The notes beneath the pieces are model-generated. The model saw only the letters and a program-made list of their open reading frames with translations. It made no database searches and was not told the origin of the DNA. Both the position numbers and the translations under genes were made by a program. A stretch of DNA of 64,000 nucleotides, from positions 101,022 to 165,021 of the forward strand of contig NZ_QMBP01000015.1 of the NCBI RefSeq assembly GCF_003289945.1. The letters are read 5' to 3'. Position 1 is the stretch's first letter. Every line of letters begins with the position of its first letter. Source of the DNA: Mesorhizobium hawassense (lineage in GTDB: Bacteria > Pseudomonadota > Alphaproteobacteria > Rhizobiales > Rhizobiaceae). Of the stretch, positions 37,635 to 45,810 are shown piece by piece.

Positions 37635-38147
37635 TCAACTTGTTGCCCGAACCTCATCGCGGCCGATCTCTTCCAGATGCTGCTGCAGCGCCATCTGGTC
37701 CAGCGAATGTATCGGCAGGTTCGTGAAAAGGCCGATGCGATTGCTCATCATGCGGTAGGCGTCGGCGAAGGCGAAATGCTGCTCGGCGTCATTGCCGGTG
37801 GCCTTGGATGGATCCGGCACCGCCCAAAGCGCCGTCATAGGATGGCCGGGCCAGATCGGGCAGCTTTCGTTAGCCGTGCTGTCGCAAAGCGTGAAGACGA
37901 AATCCATCTCCGGCGCATTCGGTCCGGAGAGCTCGTCCCAACCTTTCGAGCGGGCGAAGGACGTGTCGTAATTCAGGCTTTCCAGGAGCTGCAGCGCATA
38001 GGGATTAACGGTGCCCTTGGGGTTAGCGCCGGCGGAATAGGCTTTAAAGCGGCCGGCGCCGAGCCGGTTGAGGATGGCTTCGCCCATAATTGAGCGTGCC
38101 GAGTTGGCGTTGCAGAGAAAAAGAACATTGTACACGTGACCGACCAT
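37635..38147 (-). CDS. arsC: Low-molecular-weight phosphatase/arsenate reductase-like protein
   Basis: A 170-residue protein of the thioredoxin-linked ArsC/LMW phosphatase fold. The P-loop CNANSARS follows the first strand (VLFLCNANSARSI), and the acid pair sits in VPDPSKATG. The preferred start, 38147, has GGAGGG seven bases upstream; an earlier ATG at 38171 lacks a ribosome site. It could reduce arsenate or be a phosphatase: the second cysteine in FTLCDSTANESCPIWPG is in the right place for ArsC. No ars regulator or transporter is nearby. Confidence 0.82.
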   Translation of the reverse strand: MVGHVYNVLFLCNANSARSIMGEAILNRLGAGRFKAYSAGANPKGTVNPYALQLLESLNYDTSFARSKGWDELSGPNAPEMDFVFTLCDSTANESCPIWPGHPMTALWAVPDPSKATGNDAEQHFAFADAYRMMSNRIGLFTNLPIHSLDQMALQQHLEEIGRDEVRATS

Positions 38148-38305
38148 TCCGAATCCCTCCGTGTTTGCCATGCAAAAGACAGAATGCGATGCGGATCACA
38201 GGTCTGTGATGCTACACGTTTTCGCGGCCGATTTCTGCACCTCCCGGCGTTCGATTTTCGTCGAAGGTCAGAGAGTCTAGCGGTCGGCCCGACAAGGCCC
38301 GATTG

Positions 38306-38632
38306 ATGGATAGCCCAGCTCCGGCAACGCACGAGAATATCGGCTTCTTCCGCGCCCGCTGGAGAGGCGAAGCGCCGCTCGACCGGCTGTTCTGGCGCGA
38401 CATGCTGCTGGTCGGCACGGCAATCAGCATCGCCTCGTCGGCGCTGGCGCTTGTCCTGCTCGGATTGAAGCTGCCGCTCTGGCTGGTGCTGACGGTGCAT
38501 TTCCTGCCCGTGCCCTACAACATCTTCCTGACGATCGCCGTCTGGCGGAAGGCGGAGAAGGCTGGCGGTTTCACGGCACAGCTAATGATGCTCGGTTCCG
38601 CGCTGTGGTTGATCGCAACGGCCGTCGTTTGA
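38306..38632 (+). CDS. Hypothetical membrane protein, 108 aa
   Basis: Two or three helices (LLVGTAISIASSALALVLLGL, LWLVLTVHFLPVPYNIFLTIAVW, AQLMMLGSALWLIATAVV). N-terminus FRARWRGEAPLDRLFWRDM is cytoplasmic. It is divergent from the ArsC-like gene. Family not recognised. Confidence 0.65.
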   Translation: MDSPAPATHENIGFFRARWRGEAPLDRLFWRDMLLVGTAISIASSALALVLLGLKLPLWLVLTVHFLPVPYNIFLTIAVWRKAEKAGGFTAQLMMLGSALWLIATAVV

Positions 38633-38645
38633 GGATCTTCGCTAT

Positions 38646-38696
38646 GAGCAATTCGTGACGGCGAACCGCTTCACGCTTTTCCTGGAATTGCTCCAC
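38646..38696. repeat. Dispersed repeat, family B copy 2
   Basis: GAGCAATTC...GGCGAACCGCTTCACGC then TTTTCCTGGAATTGCTC. Diverged from the other copies in the first half but with the same inverted ends GAGCAATTC/GAATTGCTC. It sits between two convergent genes, just before the msrB terminator. Confidence 0.7.
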
Positions 38697-38697
38697 G

Positions 38698-38724
38698 AAA
38701 AAAGGGCGGCCGAAGCCGCCCTTT
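38698..38724 (-). terminator. Terminator of msrB
   Basis: Stem AAAGGGCGGC / GCCGCCCTTT (38701-38724) around CGAA. On the minus strand it is followed by a run of T, so it terminates msrB. Confidence 0.85.
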
Positions 38725-38746
38725 GCGAATTCATATTCGAGATAGG

Positions 38747-39151
38747 TCAGGCCGCAGGCTCGAAGCGCAGCGCCACGCCGTTGATGCAGTAGCGCAGGCC
38801 GGTCGGCGGCGGACCGTCCTCGAAGACATGGCCGAGATGGCTGCCGCAGCGCGAGCAATGGCATTCGGTGCGGACCATGCCGTAGCTGCGGTCGACAGTG
38901 TTCTCGATCGAGCCTGGGACGGGATCGTTGAAGCTCGGCCAGCCGGTGCCGCTCTCGAATTTGAGCTTGGATTCGAACAGCGGCTGGTCGCAGCCAACGC
39001 AATGGAAGGCGCCGGCGCGCTTCTCATAGAGCAGTGCGCAGCTGCCGGGACGCTCGGTGCCGTGGTTGCGCATCACGGCATATTGCTCCGGCGTCAGCCG
39101 GGCGCGCCACTCGGCATCGGTGCGGGTGACGGGATAGGCGTGGGTGTCCAT
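38747..39151 (-). CDS. msrB: Peptide-methionine (R)-S-oxide reductase
   Basis: A 134-residue repair enzyme that reduces methionine-R-sulfoxide. Zinc-binding cysteine pairs are FHCVGCDQP and CHCSRCGSHLGHVFEDG, and the catalytic Cys is in RYCINGVALRF. The start at 39151 (MDTHAYPVTRTDAEWR) gives the usual length; a frame running upstream to 39238 is rejected. Terminated by the hairpin at 38698-38724. Confidence 0.95.
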   Translation of the reverse strand: MDTHAYPVTRTDAEWRARLTPEQYAVMRNHGTERPGSCALLYEKRAGAFHCVGCDQPLFESKLKFESGTGWPSFNDPVPGSIENTVDRSYGMVRTECHCSRCGSHLGHVFEDGPPPTGLRYCINGVALRFEPAA

Positions 39152-39244
39152 GAAATCTCCTTGGCCTTGGCGGCTCGTTGTTGCTTGCAACGGGTATTCG
39201 CCCGAACATAGGCCTTTGTTACAGGCCCTGCCAGCCAAAGCGGG

Positions 39245-40435
39245 CTAGTGCTTGCGCGACAACTGCCTGGTCGCCGCTTCCAGACCGGCCAAAGTCAGCG
39301 GGAACATGCGGCCGCCGAAGATCTCGCCGACCATCTGGATCGAATGGGTATAGCCCCAATTCTTCTCGGCTTCCGGGTTCAGCCAGATCGCGTTCGGCCA
39401 TTGCTGCAACAGGCGTGCCAGCCACACACTTCCGGCCTCGGGATTCCAGTGCTCGACCGAGCCGCCCGGGTGCGCGATCTCGTAAGGGCTCATCGAGGCG
39501 TCGCCGACGACGATCACCTTATAGTCCGGTCCGTATTTGTGGATGAGGTCGAAGGTCGGGATCGTCTCGGCAAGGCGGCGGCGATTGTCCTTCCAGACGC
39601 GCTCGTAGAGGCAGTTGTGGAAGTAGAAATATTCGAGCTGGCGGAACTCGGCGCGCGCGGCCGAAAACAGTTCCTCGACACCACGGATATGGTCGTCCAT
39701 CGAACCGCCGACATCGAAGAACATCAAAAGTTTTACCGCATTGCGCCGCTCGGGCCGCGTCTTGACGTCGAGATAGCCGTGCTCGGCGGTGGCGTGGATG
39801 GTGCCCGGCAGGTCGAACTCCTCCTCGGCGCCCTCGCGCACCCAGCGGCGCAGCCGCTTCAGCGCCACCTTGATGTTGCGGGTACCGAGCTCGACGGTGT
39901 CGTCGAAATTCCGAAACTCGCGCTTGTCCCAGACCTTTACCGCGCGGCGATGCCGGCTCTCGTGCTGGCCGATGCGCACGCCTTCGGGATTGTAGCCATA
40001 GGCGCCGAAGGGCGAGGTACCGCCGGTGCCGATCCATTTCGAGCCGCCCTGATGCCGGCCCTTCTGCTCCTCCAGTCGCTGTTTCAGTGTCTCCATCAGC
40101 TTCTCGAAACCGCCGAGCGCCTCGACCAGCTTTTTCTCTTCGTCGGTCAGGTGCTTTTCCGCCAGCCGGCGCAGCCATTCCTCCGGGATGTTGGCGACGT
40201 CGACGGCATCCGGTCCGCCGAGCGCCTCGACGCCCTTGAACACATGCGCGAACACCTGGTCGAAACGGTCGATATGGCGCTCGTCCTTCACCAGGGCGGC
40301 GCGGGCGAGGTAGTAGAAGGCCTCGACGTCATAGTCGACCAGACCCGCTTCCAGCCCTTCCAGCAGCGACAGATATTCCCTGAGCGAAACGGGAACCCGC
40401 GCGGCCTTCAATTCGAGGAAGAAGGGGATAAACAT
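39245..40435 (-). CDS. VWA-domain protein, CoxE-like
   Basis: A 396-residue protein of the VWA/CoxE type that works with MoxR ATPases. The MIDAS-like metal site is MFFDVGGSMDDHIRG (about 236, Gly in place of the usual Ser after the first Asp), followed by a Thr-poor second site. Helical N-terminal part is Lys/Glu-rich. It is in a minus-strand run with an acetyltransferase and the MoxR gene. In other bacteria such pairs insert or activate metal cofactors or assemble complexes; none of the carbon-monoxide dehydrogenase subunits is here, so the target is unknown. Confidence 0.88.
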   Translation of the reverse strand: MFIPFFLELKAARVPVSLREYLSLLEGLEAGLVDYDVEAFYYLARAALVKDERHIDRFDQVFAHVFKGVEALGGPDAVDVANIPEEWLRRLAEKHLTDEEKKLVEALGGFEKLMETLKQRLEEQKGRHQGGSKWIGTGGTSPFGAYGYNPEGVRIGQHESRHRRAVKVWDKREFRNFDDTVELGTRNIKVALKRLRRWVREGAEEEFDLPGTIHATAEHGYLDVKTRPERRNAVKLLMFFDVGGSMDDHIRGVEELFSAARAEFRQLEYFYFHNCLYERVWKDNRRRLAETIPTFDLIHKYGPDYKVIVVGDASMSPYEIAHPGGSVEHWNPEAGSVWLARLLQQWPNAIWLNPEAEKNWGYTHSIQMVGEIFGGRMFPLTLAGLEAATRQLSRKH

Positions 40436-40441
40436 TGGCCC

Positions 40442-40888
40442 TTATAACAGATCGTATTCGATGAAGCCCGTCCGCCTAGCCACATGGTCATAGAGCCGGC
40501 GCGCGGTGGTGTTGGTCTCGTGCGTCATCCAGTAGACGTTCTTGACGCCGATCTTGCCGGCCTCGTCCTGCACGGCTTTGATCAGCGCCGCGCCGACGCC
40601 CTTGCCGCGCACGTCCGGGTCGGCGAACAAATCCTGCAGATAGCAATTGTCGACCAAAGACCAGCAGGAGCGGTGATAGAGGTAATGGGTCAGGCCGACA
40701 GCCTTGCCGTCGAGCGTGGCGATAAAGCCTTTTGGCTCGAACTCGCCGGCCGTGAACAAGCGCTTCCAGGTGAGGTCATAGACGTCTTCGGGCAGCTTGG
40801 TCTCGTAGAAGGTGAGGTAAGCGGTCCACAGGCGCCGCCAATCGGCGTGGTCGGACTGCGCGAGCGGGCGGATGCTGATCTCGGACAT
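40442..40888 (-). CDS. GNAT-family N-acetyltransferase
   Basis: A 148-residue acetyltransferase: ISIRPLAQSDHADWRRLWTAYLTFYETKLP at the front, the acetyl-CoA motif DPDVRGKGVGAALIKA, and WMTHETNTTARRLYDHVARRTGFIEYDLL at the end. The start at 40888 has a GGAG site just upstream. It lies between the MoxR and VWA genes, which suggests protein or small-molecule modification in the same context, but the substrate is unknown. Confidence 0.88.
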   Translation of the reverse strand: MSEISIRPLAQSDHADWRRLWTAYLTFYETKLPEDVYDLTWKRLFTAGEFEPKGFIATLDGKAVGLTHYLYHRSCWSLVDNCYLQDLFADPDVRGKGVGAALIKAVQDEAGKIGVKNVYWMTHETNTTARRLYDHVARRTGFIEYDLL

Positions 40889-40965
40889 TTTTTCTCCTCC
40901 AACATTTTGGCCCAAAGCTGCGGGCGCGACCGCTTGCCGGCAACGGTCCACAGAAGGGGAAAGCG

Positions 40966-41805
40966 CTATTGCTGCCGTCTGGCCATGAACGCCAGGCGCT
41001 CGAACAGATGCACGTCCTGCTCGTTCTTCAAGAGCGCGCCATGCAGTTTCGGCAGCATGTTCTTCGGATCGGCGCGCAGATCCTCGGGCGCGATATCGTC
41101 GGCGACTAGCAGGCGGATCCAGTCCAGCGCCTCGGAGGTCGAAGGCTTCTTCTTCAACCCGGGCACATCGCGGATTTCGTAGAATTGCGTGAGGGCCGCC
41201 CGCACCAAATTCTGTTTGATGTCGGGATAGTGCACGTCGACGATGCGGTGCAGCGTGTCGATGTCGGGGAAGCGGATATAGTGGAAGAAGCAGCGGCGCA
41301 GGAAGGCGTCGGGCAGTTCCTTTTCGTTGTTCGAAGTGATGATGACGATCGGCCGGAATTCGGCGCGGATCGTCTCGCCGGTCTCGTAGACGAAGAACTC
41401 CATACGATCGAGCTCCTGCAGGAGGTCGTTCGGGAATTCGATGTCGGCCTTGTCGATCTCGTCGATCAAAAGCACGACCTTCTTCTGCGCCGCGAAGGCG
41501 TCCCACAGCTTGCCGCGCTTAATGTAGTTGGCGATGTCGTTGAAGCGCTCGTCGCCGAGCTGGCTGTCGCGCAGCCGCGAGACGGCGTCATATTCGTAGA
41601 GGCCCTGCTGCGCCTTGGTGGTCGACTTGACGTTCCACTCGATGAAATCGAGCTTGAGTGCCGAGGCCACCTGGCGGGCAAGCTCCGTCTTGCCGGTACC
41701 GGGCTCGCCTTTGACCAGCAAGGGCCGCTCCAGCGCGATCGCGGCGTTGACCGCGACCATCAGGTCCTTGTCGGCGACGTAGGCCGCTGTGCCTTCGAAA
41801 CGCAT
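40966..41805 (-). CDS. MoxR-family AAA+ ATPase
   Basis: A 279-residue AAA+ ATPase. Walker A is GEPGTGKT (about 33-40), Walker B VLLIDEIDKAD, and sensor 1 IITSNNEKELPDAFLRRC. MoxR proteins act as chaperones with VWA partners to activate enzymes. The ATG at 41805 has AGGAG ahead. It leads the minus-strand run with the GNAT and VWA genes, and there is 77 bases to the GNAT start. Confidence 0.93.
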   Translation of the reverse strand: MRFEGTAAYVADKDLMVAVNAAIALERPLLVKGEPGTGKTELARQVASALKLDFIEWNVKSTTKAQQGLYEYDAVSRLRDSQLGDERFNDIANYIKRGKLWDAFAAQKKVVLLIDEIDKADIEFPNDLLQELDRMEFFVYETGETIRAEFRPIVIITSNNEKELPDAFLRRCFFHYIRFPDIDTLHRIVDVHYPDIKQNLVRAALTQFYEIRDVPGLKKKPSTSEALDWIRLLVADDIAPEDLRADPKNMLPKLHGALLKNEQDVHLFERLAFMARRQQ

Positions 41806-41967
41806 TTTTTCTCCTGGCCGTTTTGCGGCGACCGTAAGGAGCCATGCGCATGCGCGCAAGCTTCGAAGCCGAAGTGGCCGGCCCTGGCGATAACCGACCA
41901 GGCAAATAACGCTCAAGCGCCATCCGTTTCTCTGGCGCTCGGCCAACCGCCGGCCTATATTTGCTGC

Positions 41968-42150
41968 CGACGGTCTGCGCTTCCCGGCAGGAGAAACTTA
42001 TCCCCGGGGCCTTATCGATCCATAGGGAGCTGTCCCTGGGAAGACCTGTGGGTTTTCTCACACGGCGCCCCCCTACTTTGTAGGCACCCGGGATCGACCT
42101 CTCCACCGGTCGTGTGGATCGTCACTCTCCCGATTTTGCGAGACTTGCAG
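41968..42150 (+). ncRNA. ssrS: Probable 6S RNA
   Basis: Suggested by position directly upstream of fau/ygfA, where 6S RNA is found in many bacteria, and by fold: GGGAG (42025-42029) pairs with CTCCC (42127-42131), CACACG (42059-42064) with CGTGTG (42111-42116), and there is a CTAC-TTT-GTAG hairpin within. A TATATT box at 41956 may be its -10 signal. 6S RNA mimics an open promoter and binds RNA polymerase in stationary phase. Ends are approximate. Confidence 0.5.
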
Positions 42151-42156
42151 CTGCTC

Positions 42157-42216
42157 TTTGTTTTGAGCGCAATTCCGGACGGAAAACCGCTGCGCACTTT
42201 TCCTGGATTTGCGCTA
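42157..42216. repeat. Dispersed repeat, family B copy 3
   Basis: GCGCAATTCCGGACGGAAAA then CCGCTGCGCACTTTTCCTGG, ending GGATTTGCGC. It shares a long stretch with the copy at 24349. Confidence 0.75.
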
Positions 42217-42270
42217 GAAAACGTCGTTCCTGCGTCTCCATCCATATTCTGCCCTTTCTAGCGTCTGAGC

Positions 42271-42855
42271 ATGTCACCTTCCAAAGACCTGAAAAAACAA
42301 CTTCGCAAGGAAGCGCTGGCGCGACGCGATGCGCTCGACGAATTCTGGCGCGTCGAGATCGCGCTCGAAATGGCCGAGACGGCGAAGGAAAAAATCGACT
42401 TCGAACCCGGCCGGATCGTCTCCGGCTTCTGGCCGATGCGCTCGGAGGTCGACGTCCGGCCGCTGATGTTCGCGTTGCGCGAGAAGGGCGCCAGGCTCTG
42501 CCTGCCGGCTATCCTCGACAAGACCACGATCGTGTTCCGCGAGCTGGTGCGCGGCGCGCCGATGGTCGAGATGGGTTTCGGCACGGTCGGGCCGCATCCC
42601 GAGGCGGAAGTGCTCGACCCGACGCTGATGCTGGTGCCGCTTGCCGCCTTCGACGCCCGCGGCCACCGCATCGGTTATGGCGCCGGCTATTACGACCGGG
42701 CGATCGCCAGGCTTGCCGACAAGGGCATCACGCCCAGGCTGATCGGCATCGCCTTCGACTGCCAGGAAGTCGAGCGGGTGCCGGAAGAGAACCATGATGT
42801 CATCATTGCGGAAATACTGACCGAGAGCGGGTTGCGGCGCTTCGATACCGCCTGA
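42271..42855 (+). CDS. fau: 5-formyltetrahydrofolate cyclo-ligase
   Basis: A 194-residue enzyme that converts 5-formyl-THF to 5,10-methenyl-THF with ATP. The first part has the conserved KKQLRKEALARRDAL basic helix; the C-terminal signature is LVPLAAFDARGHRIGYGAGYYDRAI. The 6S RNA candidate upstream fits the classical ssrS-ygfA arrangement. Confidence 0.94.
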   Translation: MSPSKDLKKQLRKEALARRDALDEFWRVEIALEMAETAKEKIDFEPGRIVSGFWPMRSEVDVRPLMFALREKGARLCLPAILDKTTIVFRELVRGAPMVEMGFGTVGPHPEAEVLDPTLMLVPLAAFDARGHRIGYGAGYYDRAIARLADKGITPRLIGIAFDCQEVERVPEENHDVIIAEILTESGLRRFDTA

Positions 42856-42892
42856 AACGCGTCGCGCTGACACGGATTCAGGCCACGCGCTT

Positions 42893-42952
42893 CCTTGTTT
42901 TAACGGATGTCAGTCTCAAAAACTGCTGCGCACTTTTGGGCGAAACGTATTG
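42893..42952. repeat. Diverged dispersed repeat after fau
   Basis: TTGTTTTAACGGATGTCAG...AACTGCTGCGCACTTTTGGG looks like an old relative of family B or of the unit at 59371. It is followed by the hairpin ACGTGTCT-CAA-AGACACGT (42972-42990), which has no T run. Confidence 0.45.
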
Positions 42953-43032
42953 AACTATCGCGATCTGCTTAACGTGTCTCAAAGACACGTCGGATAAATA
43001 TTCCCGAAATACAGTCCGAACCGACGGGGGGC

Positions 43033-43476
43033 ATGGTGTTTGTCTTGGCGCGCTACCTGCTGATGCCTTTCGCCCTGATCGCGGTGACTCTGTTTGCCAT
43101 GGCGTCGTACATCATCGCAACGACCCTGCATCACCAGGTTGCCTGGCAGCGGACGGCCGCCACCGTAACGGATGTCAGTCCCTACAGCGAAACGCGAGCG
43201 AACGGTCTCGTTACCGATGGCATCAATGTCGCCGTCTCCTACATCGCCAACGAGGCACCGATGACATGGTCCGGCAAGGACAAGGACATCGGCCTCTACA
43301 AGGCCACCAAGGGCGACCGGATAGAATTCTACTACGACCCCGCCGATCCATCGAACCTCGATACGGCCGCGATGAAAGGCTGGCGCGGCGGGCTGCTGCT
43401 GCTTGCCGTCACCGGCGGGTTCACTGTGTTCTACGTCTGGTTCTTCTGGCTGCGCGGGCGCCGTGTCACGACTTGA
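43033..43476 (+). CDS. DUF3592 domain membrane protein
   Basis: A 147-residue protein with a helix at each end (LLMPFALIAVTLFAMASYIIAT and GLLLLAVTGGFTVFYVWFFWL) and a soluble middle domain (TAATVTDVSPYSETRA... YKATKGDRIEFYYDPADPSNLDTA), the layout of DUF3592. Its function is unknown. Followed by the toxin-antitoxin module, whose -35 box overlaps its stop codon. Confidence 0.8.
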   Translation: MVFVLARYLLMPFALIAVTLFAMASYIIATTLHHQVAWQRTAATVTDVSPYSETRANGLVTDGINVAVSYIANEAPMTWSGKDKDIGLYKATKGDRIEFYYDPADPSNLDTAAMKGWRGGLLLLAVTGGFTVFYVWFFWLRGRRVTT

Positions 43477-43516
43477 CGTTCGTGCCCCTCTGACAGATAC
43501 TACTGAATTCCAGTAG
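43473..43516 (+). promoter_or_regulatory. Promoter and operator of the BrnT module
   Basis: TTGACG (43473-43478), 17-base spacer, GATACT (43496-43501). At the expected transcription start is a palindrome, CTACTG-AATTC-CAGTAG (43500-43516). This is an autoregulation layout, and it remains intact although the toxin is frameshifted. Confidence 0.65.
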
Positions 43517-43522
43517 ACCCGA

Positions 43523-43803
43523 ATGCTTGAATTCGAGTGGGACGACGAGAAAGCCGCGAGCAATCTTGCCAAGCACGGCGTGGCATTTTCCGATGCCAAG
43601 CGCCTGTTCGACGACATTTATGCGCTGCATTATTCGGATCGCTCATGAATTACGAAGAGGAGCGCTTCATCGGCATCGGTATCATCAGTGGGTTGGTGCT
43701 GACGGTGGTTTACACCGAACGCGGCGACCGAATAAGACTGATCTCCGCCAGAAAGGCGACGCGCCATGAGCAGAAAGCATATGACCAAGCACGCCAAGCC
43801 TGA
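43523..43803 (+). pseudogene. brnT: BrnT-family toxin, split by a frameshift
   Basis: The first fragment (43523-43648, 41 residues, MLEFEWDDEKAASNLAKHGV...ALHYSDRS) and the second (43645-43803, starting MNYEEERFIGIGI...IRLISARKATRHEQKAY) together make a full BrnT ribonuclease-type toxin. At the join, TCATGAATTAC gives a TGA stop in the first frame and an ATG in the second; one missing base explains the break. Family residues such as WDDEK and RLISARKAT are present. Possibly dead, a sequencing error, or reinitiated by the four-base ATGA overlap. Confidence 0.8.
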
Positions 43804-44122
43804 ATCCGGAACCGATTGGAACCGTCTGCGCGACATGAGCGACGCGGATGCGGAAGCTGGGGCTTTGGCGGACAGGGATAATCCGCCGCTCAGCACGGAT
43901 CAGCCGGGCATGGCGGCTGTTGCTCGCGTCAAGGTGATCCGCCGGGCTTTGCACCTCACCCAGGAGGAGTTTTCCGTCCGCTATCGCATTCCGCTCGGCA
44001 CGCTGCGAGACTGGGAGCAAGGCAGAACAGAGCCGGACCAGGCGGCGCAGGCTTATTTGCAGGTTATCGCCAAGGAACCGGAAACGGTGTCGCGGGCGCT
44101 TGGCACGCGTAGCGCCGCATGA
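43766..44122 (+). CDS. Helix-turn-helix antitoxin of the BrnT module
   Basis: A 118-residue protein with an N-terminal DWNRLRDMSDADAEA region as in BrnA-type antitoxins and a C-terminal HTH (IRRALHLTQEEFSVRYRIPLGTLRDWEQGRTEP) as in XRE regulators. It overlaps the 3' end of the toxin by 38 bases. The ATG of the next gene overlaps its stop by four bases. It probably binds the palindrome at 43500. Confidence 0.85.
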   Translation: MSRKHMTKHAKPESGTDWNRLRDMSDADAEAGALADRDNPPLSTDQPGMAAVARVKVIRRALHLTQEEFSVRYRIPLGTLRDWEQGRTEPDQAAQAYLQVIAKEPETVSRALGTRSAA

Positions 44123-44943
44123 GACTTCTCTTCCTCGGCGACATGGTCGGCAAAACAGGGCGCACGGCAGTCTGGGAACAGCTGCCGGGGCTGATTTCCG
44201 ACTTCAAGCTCGACTTCGTCATCGTCAATGGCGAGAACGCGGCCGGGGGCTTCGGCATCACCGAAGAGATTTTTCGCGAGACGCTTGCCGCCGGCGCGGA
44301 TGTCGTCACCACCGGCAACCACGTCTGGGACCAGCGCGACGCGCTGATCTTCGCGCCGCGCGAGGAGCGCTTCCTGCGGCCGTCCAATTTCCCCAAGGGC
44401 ACGCCGGGGCGCGGCTCGGGCGTCTATATCGCCAGGAATGGCGCGCGCGTGCTGGTCGCCAACATCATGGGCCGCGTCTTCATGCATCCCGAGCTCGACG
44501 ACCCGTTCCAGGCCGGCGAGCGCGAACTCGCCGCCTGTCCGCTCGGGGAGCAGGCCGATGCGGCCATCGTCGATTTCCATGCCGAGGCGACCTCGGAGAA
44601 AATGTGCTTCGCGCATTTCGTCGACGGCCGCGCCAGCCTCGTGGTCGGCACGCATACGCACCAGCCGACTGCCGACCATCAGATCCTCAACGGCGGCACC
44701 GCCTATATCTCCGATGCCGGCATGTGCGGCGACTATGATTCCTCGCTCGGCATGGACAAGGAAGAGCCGCTCAACCGCTTCCTGTCGAAGGTGCCGAAGG
44801 GGCGTTTCGAGGCGGCTAGCGGACCTGCGACATTGTGCGGCGTCGGTGTCGATATTTCCGACCGCACCGGGCTTGCCGAAAAAATCGCGCCGTTTCGTCG
44901 CGGGCCGCGGCTGGAAGAAACGGCACCGTCTTTCTGGTCGTGA
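44119..44943 (+). CDS. ymdB: YmdB-type metallophosphoesterase (TIGR00282)
   Basis: A 274-residue phosphoesterase: the metal motifs LFLGDMVGKTGR, VNGENAAGG, TTGNHVWDQRD and GTHTHQPTADHQIL are all present. In Bacillus YmdB hydrolyses cyclic nucleotides and affects biofilm. It starts inside the antitoxin stop. The order fau, ymdB, terC-like, yebC appears in rhizobia; the TA module has been inserted here. Confidence 0.9.
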   Translation: MRLLFLGDMVGKTGRTAVWEQLPGLISDFKLDFVIVNGENAAGGFGITEEIFRETLAAGADVVTTGNHVWDQRDALIFAPREERFLRPSNFPKGTPGRGSGVYIARNGARVLVANIMGRVFMHPELDDPFQAGERELAACPLGEQADAAIVDFHAEATSEKMCFAHFVDGRASLVVGTHTHQPTADHQILNGGTAYISDAGMCGDYDSSLGMDKEEPLNRFLSKVPKGRFEAASGPATLCGVGVDISDRTGLAEKIAPFRRGPRLEETAPSFWS

Positions 44944-45023
44944 CATTGATATAGCCAAGGTCAGTACCTAACTGGCGACGAAACCCGCGAAAACTGCTCT
45001 AGATCGTAGAGGGGACGACCTTC

Positions 45024-45788
45024 ATGCAGCTCATCGAGTTCCTGGCGCCGCATTTCGCCTTTGTTTCCAATCCGACCGCGTGGATCGCACTTTTGACCCT
45101 GGTGGTGCTCGAGATCGTGCTCGGCATCGACAATCTGATCTTCATCTCGATCCTGACCAACAAATTGCCGCAAGCGCAGCGCGCCCGCGCGCGTCGGCTG
45201 GGCATCTCGGCCGCGCTGGTCATGCGCCTCATCCTGCTCGCCACGATCTCGATCATCGTGCAACTGACGACGCCGGTGTTCACGGCGTTCGAACACGGCT
45301 TTTCCTGGCGCGACCTGATCCTGATCGCCGGCGGCCTGTTCCTGGTGTGGAAGGCAACGAAGGAAATCCATCACACGGTCGACCCGCAGGACCATCAGGA
45401 CACGATGGTGGGCACGCTGCAGATGAGCCTCGCAGGCGCGATCTTTCAGATCCTGCTGCTCGACCTCGTCTTCTCGATCGATTCCATCATCACCGCCGTC
45501 GGCATGACCGACGAGATCGCCATCATGTATATCGCCGTGATCGTTGCGGTGAGCGTGATGATGCTGGCGGCGACGCCGCTTGCCAATTTCATCGCCAGGA
45601 ACCCCAGCATCGTCATGCTGGCACTGGGCTTCCTTTTGATGATCGGCATGACGTTGATCGCCGACGGCATGGGCTACCATGTGCCCAAGGGCTACATCTA
45701 CGCTGCCATGGGTTTCTCGGCGCTGGTAGAAGGCCTCAACATGCTGGCGCGAAATCGCAAGAAGCAAAGGACCGACGGCGGGCATTGA
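45024..45788 (+). CDS. TerC-family integral membrane protein
   Basis: A 254-residue membrane protein with about seven helices and the TerC signature ALLTLVVLEIVLGIDNLIFISIL, and a repeat of it, LLLDLVFSIDSIITAVGMT. TerC relatives are linked to metal, often manganese, export. No riboswitch was recognised in the 80 bases upstream. Confidence 0.9.
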   Translation: MQLIEFLAPHFAFVSNPTAWIALLTLVVLEIVLGIDNLIFISILTNKLPQAQRARARRLGISAALVMRLILLATISIIVQLTTPVFTAFEHGFSWRDLILIAGGLFLVWKATKEIHHTVDPQDHQDTMVGTLQMSLAGAIFQILLLDLVFSIDSIITAVGMTDEIAIMYIAVIVAVSVMMLAATPLANFIARNPSIVMLALGFLLMIGMTLIADGMGYHVPKGYIYAAMGFSALVEGLNMLARNRKKQRTDGGH

Positions 45789-45810
45789 GCTTGCCGCGGG
45801 GCCGGCGCCT

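Larger units (their letters stand above)
41806..42270. other. 465-base region between divergent moxR and fau
   Basis: No protein gene. It holds the promoter of the MoxR gene, a probable 6S RNA (about 41968-42150) and a family B repeat (42157-42216). Confidence 0.6.

Noticed and set aside
39245..41805. Carbon monoxide dehydrogenase maturation cluster
   Set aside because: MoxR and CoxE-like proteins are present but none of the coxMSL structural subunits, so that role is not supported.
42972..42990. Hairpin ACGTGTCT/AGACACGT as a terminator of fau
   Set aside because: The stem is perfect but no T run follows on the plus strand, so termination cannot be claimed.
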